Shown here: positions 43,486 to 50,161 of the stretch, in pieces
Position numbering within the stretch: the stretch's first letter is position 1
Layout of the letters: the number at the start of each line of letters is the position of its first letter
Assembly (NCBI GenBank): GCA_012032775.1
Contig: JAAUQO010000014.1
Span: forward strand, 1-50,161
Reading direction: 5' to 3'
Source of the DNA: Oscillochloris sp.
GTDB lineage: Bacteria; Chloroflexota; Chloroflexia; Chloroflexales; Chloroflexaceae
DNA: 50,161 nt
Program-made: the position numbers and the translations under genes
Notes under the pieces: generated by a model
What the model saw: the letters and a program-made list of their open reading frames with translations, nothing else
What the model was told of the DNA's origin: nothing
Database searches by the model: none

Positions 43486-45795
43486 ATGGGTGAGGTCAGC
43501 GTGGAGAAACGCAGCGAGAGCTTTGGACGCCTGTTGAAAGCCGGCATCTCCGGTATCGCCGCAATCGAGGGCAAGACCCAGCAGGCGGTTGAGACGGAGC
43601 TCGGCGATTTGATCGGCGTGGCGGGTGTCACACTCCAGCGCTATAAAACCGGGTATCTCCCACCCGAGCCTGCGAGTATCGAACTGCTGGCCGAGGCCTG
43701 CGTGCAACGAGGCTTACTTGGACAGCGTTGGCTGGAGCGCTTTCTTGAAGCCGGGCGCTTGTCGGCCTACACGATTCGCGGGCTTGCGGCGCGGCTCTTT
43801 CCCAGCGTCGCACAAGAAAACGCGCCGGTGACGAAGCCGAATCTGCCACCGCCAACCTATGCCCGCTTCATCATGCGCGATCCCTACTACAAGCAGATTA
43901 TGGCCGGCCTACGTAGCGCATTGCCGATAACGCTGGTCGTTAGTCTTGGCGGCATGGGCAAAACCAGCCTGGCCCGCGCGATTGCCGGTGAATGTCTTGC
44001 CGGTAACCCGGCGGTGCCCGAGTTTGCGGCCGTCGTGTGGGTCAGCGACAAAGATCGATTCGGCACCACGAATCTCAGCAATACACTTGACACCATCGCC
44101 CGTGTGCTCGACTATCCGGGACTGATCGCCTTGTCGTTCCACGAGCGACTGCGTGAGATCGCACAGTTGCTGCGCGGACAACCGGTATTGCTTGTGATCG
44201 ACAATGCCGAGACGATCACCGACACTGCACTCTTTGATTGGCTGAAGTCGGTGCCTGAGCCAAGTAAAGTGCTGGTGACAAGCCGAGTGAGTTTGCCCGC
44301 GTTGGAGCCTTCGTATCTTGTACCGGTCGGCCCGATGACACTGGATGAAACCCGCGCGCTCATGGCCGACTGGTTTGCAAAAAGTCATCTGCGTGGGCTG
44401 GGAGAAATCCTGGATCAGTTGATGCCGATCGCCGGACTAGTTGGAGGGAATCCCAAAGCGATCGAACTTGCGCTTGGGCTCATTCAACACCGCTCACTCG
44501 ATGATGTGACTGCGGCACTATCTGGCGCGGAAAGTGAGTTGTTCAACGGCTTGTTCAAGCAGGCCTGGGAGTTGTTGGCGAAAGCGGCATGTGCTGTGCT
44601 ATCGACGCTTACGTTCTTTCCGGGCAGCGCATCAGTAGATGCTCTCACCTATTGCGTCGATCTCTCGTCGGCTGCGTTCACCAATCAGGCAGAACACCTG
44701 ACTCGGCTCTCACTGGTAGATGTTGAACGCAGCGATATCCGGCTACCTCCGCGTTACAATGCCCACGCGCTTATTCGAGCGTATGCTCACACCCAGTTCG
44801 CCCGCTTGCCAGTTGCGGAACAATATGCCCTCCGTGAACGCTGGCTGGGCTGGTGCCTCGACATCGCCCGGTCGGTCGGCTTTTGTTGGGATCATCTCGA
44901 ACGACTTGATTTGCTTGATGAGGAATATGAGGTGATTCAGGCCGCCCTGGAGTGGGCTGTGCAACAGCATCGAGATAGCGAGATTATCACATTGGTTGAG
45001 GGTATTCGGTATTACTACAATGTGCGTGGCCTGTGGAGCGAAGTGACATTGCGCAACAATCAGTGGCGTGCTGAGGCGGCACACCGGCTTGGTGATCGTG
45101 ATCAGGAGATACTCGCCTACGCACATCTGGTTCAAATTCTCAGCAAGCAAGGACGGCACACGGATGCGGCGGCAGCGATGGAGGCCTTAGTTGGGTTGGG
45201 GGATGATCGCTATCACCGCCATCTCGACGTTGCCGCCACCGATCCCGCCGAGATTGTTGGATGGACGGATATACGCAAAGATGTTGTGTTTGAGTATGGC
45301 CATGCGCGGGCACATTATGCTTTAGCTCAGGGTGATTTCGAATTGGCGAAACACTACTGGCACAAACTACTCAGCCTTTCATCCGTCATCGGCGGGCAGA
45401 AATATGTGGTCAACCGGCGCTGGTTAGCAACCGTCGCCTTTCAAGAAGAAGATATCAGCACCGCACACAGTTTGTTCGAGGAATCGCTGCATGATGCTTA
45501 TCAGATCGACGATGTACGCTCGGTCAGCGGCAATCTGCTTAAATTGGCACGGATAGATTTAGTATATGAGTACCTAAATTCGGTGGAGGAAAAGCTTGAA
45601 AAGTGCCGATTGATCGCAACCCGCTACCGCGATCGGCGTAGGTTAGCCGAGTGCCACTTTGTCGCAGCGCAGTTATTCCTCAAGCGCGGCGAGATCGATA
45701 AAGCACAAGGAGAGTTTGTGAAGGCGCTTGACCTGTTTGAGCGGTTGGGCATGCGTCGTGAGGTGATGATAGCGCAAGCATTACTCAAGGGATGA
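43486..45795 (+). CDS. NB-ARC-type STAND NTPase with TPR repeats
   Basis: A 769-residue protein. An N-terminal helical region is followed by a STAND NTPase: Walker A GGMGKTS (about residue 156), Walker B LLVIDNAE (about 235), the TSR motif (KVLVTSRVSL) and GGNPKAIELALG. From about residue 480 TPR-like helices follow (AHYALAQGDFELAKHYWHKL, CHFVAAQLFLKRGEIDKAQG). It is a signal-sensing switch of the AP-ATPase kind. Starting at the GTG at 43501 is also likely: GGTGAGG lies 5 nt before it, whereas the ATG at 43486 has no clear site. No effector domain is fused, so it could control neighbours such as the divergent peptide gene. Confidence 0.85.
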   Translation: MGEVSVEKRSESFGRLLKAGISGIAAIEGKTQQAVETELGDLIGVAGVTLQRYKTGYLPPEPASIELLAEACVQRGLLGQRWLERFLEAGRLSAYTIRGLAARLFPSVAQENAPVTKPNLPPPTYARFIMRDPYYKQIMAGLRSALPITLVVSLGGMGKTSLARAIAGECLAGNPAVPEFAAVVWVSDKDRFGTTNLSNTLDTIARVLDYPGLIALSFHERLREIAQLLRGQPVLLVIDNAETITDTALFDWLKSVPEPSKVLVTSRVSLPALEPSYLVPVGPMTLDETRALMADWFAKSHLRGLGEILDQLMPIAGLVGGNPKAIELALGLIQHRSLDDVTAALSGAESELFNGLFKQAWELLAKAACAVLSTLTFFPGSASVDALTYCVDLSSAAFTNQAEHLTRLSLVDVERSDIRLPPRYNAHALIRAYAHTQFARLPVAEQYALRERWLGWCLDIARSVGFCWDHLERLDLLDEEYEVIQAALEWAVQQHRDSEIITLVEGIRYYYNVRGLWSEVTLRNNQWRAEAAHRLGDRDQEILAYAHLVQILSKQGRHTDAAAAMEALVGLGDDRYHRHLDVAATDPAEIVGWTDIRKDVVFEYGHARAHYALAQGDFELAKHYWHKLLSLSSVIGGQKYVVNRRWLATVAFQEEDISTAHSLFEESLHDAYQIDDVRSVSGNLLKLARIDLVYEYLNSVEEKLEKCRLIATRYRDRRRLAECHFVAAQLFLKRGEIDKAQGEFVKALDLFERLGMRREVMIAQALLKG

Positions 45796-45829
45796 AATAT
45801 CGCATCCAAAGAGCGGTATACAGCGGATC

Positions 45830-46036
45830 GTGGTGATCGGCGATCTGATCCGCCCGATGCCGCTCCATTTCTGGTCGGAACTCACCCTGGTCGCCTCGGG
45901 TCTGGCCAGCCACAGCTATAATGTATACACTGCCCTGCGTGATCTGGGAAGTGAGCCCGAGATTGATCTACGCCGGATCGAGGAGCTTTCGCCACGGCAG
46001 GCTACTTCGCTGCTCGGTGAGGGACGCGAGCTGTAG
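45830..46036 (+). CDS. Short protein or gene fragment, unknown
   Basis: A 68-residue frame (GDLIRPMPLHFWSELTLVAS, IDLRRIEELSPRQATSLLG) with good codon use but no ribosome site near its GTG. The frame is open further up, into the end of the NB-ARC gene. It could be a small gene or the 3' remnant of a lost one. Confidence 0.35.
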   Translation: MVIGDLIRPMPLHFWSELTLVASGLASHSYNVYTALRDLGSEPEIDLRRIEELSPRQATSLLGEGREL

Positions 46037-46065
46037 CGCTGATCTCGATAAGGAGGAGGAGCACG

Positions 46066-47394
<1,329 letters not shown>

Positions 47395-47490
47395 GGGTCG
47401 TCAGGCTGGCGTTAGCGTGACAGGAGCGGTAATACTGGGCGCGACCGCCAGAGCGCCTGCCGCGTGGCGTAAACTATTGGAGGTGCTGGA

Positions 47491-47867
47491 ATGGACATTG
47501 CTAACATCCCGAACCTGCCGAGCCGCGAGCAGCGGTTTGAGGAGATCACGGTTGATTGCTACAACGAGTACGAGCAACTGAGCGCGTTCGAGATCTACCT
47601 GAGCGACGCGCTCCGCACGCCTTTGCCGCTCTCTGGGGCGCGCCGGGGACGGAGCAGATCCCCGTGACGGTGCTTGGCACGGGGGATGGATCCGACGATG
47701 ACGGTATGCTTCTGCGCGTGCGACTGGCCGATGGTGACGAGCAGGAGGCGCTCGCCGATCAGCTCTATGCCATCGAGACGCCCGGGGTTAACGCCACGGT
47801 GCTGGACGATTATCGCGCCTTTGTGGCCGAGGGCGGCCTGCCGCTTGACAATGATGGGGAGTGGTAG
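47491..47867 (+). pseudogene. CcbP-like calcium-binding-type protein, frameshifted
   Basis: GGAGGT sits 6 nt before the ATG at 47491. The first frame reads MDIANIPNLPSREQRFEEI and YEQLSAFEIYLSDALRTP, then goes wrong; the second frame (to 47867) reads FAALWGAPGTEQIPVTVLG and ADQLYAIETPGVNATVLDDY. Joined, they match the CcbP-type family (acidic, with the EE..FP..A pattern). One base is missing or extra near 47615. The intact product would be about 125 residues; the last codons overlap the region of the next start. Confidence 0.65.
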
Positions 47868-47869
47868 CG

Positions 47870-48928
47870 ATGAGTGATGAGCATCAGCGTCGGCAGAAAG
47901 CTGACCCCAACGCGCGACCGGCGGGCGCCGAGCCGGACGAGGATACCAGCACTGCGGCGCCCGTCAGCGGCGCATCGTATACCGCACCGGTCGCGGGGTT
48001 GCTCGCTATCGGCGATCCTCGTACCGAGGGTGCAGAAGCGCGGGTCGCCGCCCTGGGTCTCGGCCAGGCGCATGTGCCTGAACTGGTGCGCATGGCCGTG
48101 GACCCGGAGTTGAACGAGGCGCCCGGCGACAGTCTGGAGGTCTGGGCGCCGCTCCACGCGTTGCGCGCGCTCAAAGGGTTCGATGCCTCCGCGCACGCCG
48201 CCGAGCTCATACCCCTGGTTGAACTCCATGAGGACGACTGGTTTCGCGAGGAACTGCCCGGCGTATTCGCGCAGATCGGCCAGGCGGCCCTGGCGCCGCT
48301 CCAGGCCTACCTCGCCGACCGCGCGCACTCCGAGTGGGGCCACAGCCTCGTGGCGCATGCCCTTGGTGCGATCGGCCAGCAGCACGCCGCGCTGCGCGCT
48401 GAGGTGGTGGTGCTGCTCAGCGCTGTACTCCAGCATGCCGAGCAGTATGACGAACTGGCCTGCTCCTTCGCGATGGACGCCCTGGTCGAACTGGAGGCGG
48501 TCGAGGCTCTGCCGGCGATCCGGCACGCCTTTGAGCTGGACAAGATCGACCCGATGGTGCGCGGCCCCTGGGATGCGATTGTTGACGAAATTGGGGGCGA
48601 GATTGACCCCGACGACCCGCTTATCGCACGCTCACGGCAGCGCGACGCGGAGCGACAGGAACGGTTCTTTCCACGCCACCTGCGCCGGCAGCTCAATCCG
48701 GCTCTGGGGATCGAGCAAGAATCACCGTTCGCCCGACTGGTGCGCCAGAAGTTCGGAGCGTCCGGAATGCCGGGTGAGTCGCCGGTCAATCCGACTGCCC
48801 TTCAGCATACTGAGGCTCAGGCGCGTAAAGAGCGGCAGCGCCGCGCTCAGGCCCAGGCCCGCAAGCAGAAGCAGAAGCGCAAAGCGGCGTCGGATTCCCG
48901 TAAAACGAACCGGAAAAAGCGCAAGTAG
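47870..48928 (+). CDS. HEAT-like repeat protein with basic tail
   Basis: Started at the ATG at 47870 (MSDEHQRRQKA), which is 2 nt after the previous stop and preceded by GGGGAG; a GTG at 47861 is in frame. The 352-residue product has HEAT/PBS-like helical repeats (VEL, PLHALRALKGFDASAHAAEL, GVFAQIGQAALAPLQAYLAD, LVAHALGAIGQQHAALRAEV) and a strongly basic C-terminus (KQKQKRKAASDSRKTNRKKR), which suggests nucleic acid or ribosome contact. Function unknown. Confidence 0.7.
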   Translation: MSDEHQRRQKADPNARPAGAEPDEDTSTAAPVSGASYTAPVAGLLAIGDPRTEGAEARVAALGLGQAHVPELVRMAVDPELNEAPGDSLEVWAPLHALRALKGFDASAHAAELIPLVELHEDDWFREELPGVFAQIGQAALAPLQAYLADRAHSEWGHSLVAHALGAIGQQHAALRAEVVVLLSAVLQHAEQYDELACSFAMDALVELEAVEALPAIRHAFELDKIDPMVRGPWDAIVDEIGGEIDPDDPLIARSRQRDAERQERFFPRHLRRQLNPALGIEQESPFARLVRQKFGASGMPGESPVNPTALQHTEAQARKERQRRAQAQARKQKQKRKAASDSRKTNRKKRK

Positions 48929-48963
48929 CTGGAGAGCGAAAAAAGCTTGGAGGAGGATACGCC

Positions 48964-50161
48964 ATGACAAGCATCCCCGGCCTCAGTGCGCAGGTGATCC
49001 ACCGGCATGCTGCGGGCGAGACGTTCAGCCGCGGCGAGCACTACGCGCGTGAGGGCATGGTCGCGGGCCTCGACGCTGCGCGGCGGCGCCCTGGAGGCGC
49101 TGGTACACGGCAGCCAGTACGAGCCCTACCGCGTACATGTCACCTTCGACACCGGCGGCGTGACTGCCGCAACCTGCGCCTGCCCCTACGGCGCGGGCGC
49201 CTGGTGCAAGCATATCGTCGCCGCGCTCCTCGTCGCGCTCCACCAACCCGAGGCCATCAAGGTCGCGCCGCCCCTTGAGGCGCTGCTGGAGTCCCTCGAC
49301 CGCGAACAGCTCAGGGGGCTGCTGCTGCGTCTGGTCAGGCGTCTGCCCGAGCTTGCCGACGTGATTGCCGGCGAGGTCGCGGCGACGCAGGAAGCCACCC
49401 CAGATCGCCCGACCCCAGCGCGCCCACCGGTGGATGTCGGGCCGTTCCAGCGCCAGGTACGCGCGCTGATGCGCACCTCGTACCGCGACTACGACAGCTA
49501 CGAAAGCTCCAGTTCGATCGCCGATGGCATGCGCGCTATCCTCGACCAGGTACGCGGCTTTGTCGCGGGCGGCGACAGCGCCAACGCCCTAAGCCTGCTC
49601 CAGGCGATTACCGAGGAGTATGCTGCGGGATGGATCGACTACGATGACTCCTACGGCACCCTCGGCGATGTCTTCGACGACCTGGGGGAGATCTGGGCCG
49701 AGGCGCTGCTTTCGGCGGATCTGAGCCCTGAACAGCTTGAGGAGTGGGCCGATCAGCTTGCGGAATGGGCCGGCGATGCGGCCGACTATGGCATCGACGG
49801 TGGGCTGAGGCTGGCACGGAAGGCTGCGCTGGAGGGCTGGCATGACCCACACATTGTCGGCGCCCTTCACGGCGAGCCGGCGCATGCCCCTGTGGCGAGC
49901 GTGGCCGAGATAGGCGCAGATGTGGAACTGGCCGAGGAGCTGGATGAGGATGAGGAGCTGGATGAGGATGAGGAGCTGGATACGATGGGAGTGGCGGCGC
50001 CCGGCCCGCGTCCGAAGCTGGTTCTGATCCGGCTGCGCATCCTGGAACGCCAGGGGCGTCTGGACGAGTACCTCAACCTCGCCGCCGCCTACGGATTGCA
50101 CCGCGAGCGCGCCCTCATGCTGGCCCACCTGGGCCGGGTGGAGGAGGCCGTCCAGGCGGGC
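48964..50161 (+). CDS. SWIM zinc-finger protein, frameshifted and incomplete at the window end
   Basis: A strong ribosome site (GGAGGAGG) precedes the ATG at 48964. The first frame (IPGLSAQVIHRHAAGETFSR) is right to about 49070; then a one-base shift moves the coding to the frame GALEALVHGSQYEPYRVHV. That frame holds the SWIM zinc finger (TCACPYGAGAWCKHIVAALL, the C-x-C...C-x-H pattern, about 49170-49230), followed by helical acidic sequence to the window end with no stop. SWIM proteins bind nucleic acids or proteins and often accompany MoxR/vWA genes, but here the neighbours are SEC-C and HEAT-like genes. Confidence 0.75.
49934..49981 (+). repeat. 18-nt tandem repeat in the SWIM gene
   Basis: The unit GAGGAGCTGGATGAGGAT occurs twice and then in part (12 nt), encoding EELDED repeats in an acidic linker. 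In-frame repeat number could vary. Confidence 0.85.

Noticed and set aside
43121-43537. Plus-strand 138-residue frame over the peptide gene
   Set aside because: Arg/Pro/Ser-rich shadow composition, no ribosome site; the minus-strand peptide gene explains the region better.
49867-50076. Minus-strand frame with a long Ser run
   Set aside because: It is the antisense of the acidic EELDED repeats in the SWIM gene.

Overview
The window looks like Chloroflexota, probably the filamentous phototroph relatives (Chloroflexales). The reasons are the GC-rich, GATC-rich coding style and the mix of families that is common there: nSTAND1 and NB-ARC NTPases, CHAT proteases, effector-associated domains (EADs), Rpn/DUF4351 nucleases, XRE-kinase fusions, SEC-C and SWIM proteins. 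This is an inference from gene content; no marker gene is present. No rRNA, tRNA or CRISPR array was seen.

Left edge (1-3265, +): the 3' part of a CRISPR-type RAMP (Cas7-fold) gene, then a CHAT protease-like gene with a TPR-like tail, then a helical protein with an S1-like OB domain. The three lie head to tail and the last two overlap (ATGA), so they look like an RNA-guided or RNA-sensing module with a protease effector. From 3295 to about 11300 the sequence is a scrapyard: an IS630 element with an A7 frameshift, a truncated duplicate of an Rpn nuclease beside the intact copy, a comM tail, an XRE-kinase gene cut by an IS4-type element, and a few small surviving genes.

Centre (10495-42360, mostly -): a conflict-type locus. 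A lone EAD protein and a trypsin-like/nSTAND1 NTPase lie on one side. On the other is a chain of overlapping or nearly abutting minus-strand genes running from 42360 to 14751. It encodes an EAD-nucleosidase, a membrane protein, a MoxR ATPase, a DUF58 protein, two vWA membrane proteins, an unknown protein, a second MoxR/RavA-like ATPase, a ViaA-like partner with a degenerate vWA, several unknown coiled-coil and membrane proteins, a giant beta-propeller-like protein (about 2700 residues), an EAD adaptor, an EAD pseudogene, an M48 metalloprotease and a small membrane protein. My reading is that two MoxR/vWA chaperone modules gate a set of EAD-recruited effectors (nucleosidase, protease). This resembles the MoxR-vWA ternary conflict systems known from comparative genomics, but the propeller, the M48 protease and the doubled modules make it unusual.

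Right side (42646-50161, mostly +): a decayed TPR-CHAT gene, an unannotated 49-residue secreted peptide gene on the minus strand, a divergent NB-ARC/TPR regulator, and a run of SEC-C, CcbP-like, HEAT-like and SWIM zinc-finger genes that leaves the window.

Many genes carry single-base frameshifts (IS630, IS4, propeller, 29.8 kb, 33.7 kb, DUF58, CcbP-like, SWIM). They may be draft-sequence indels or real decay. Other lesions (the in-frame TGA in an EAD, the missing Walker A half of a MoxR, the His-to-Asn change in the trypsin-like domain, IS insertions) are not explained by indels.
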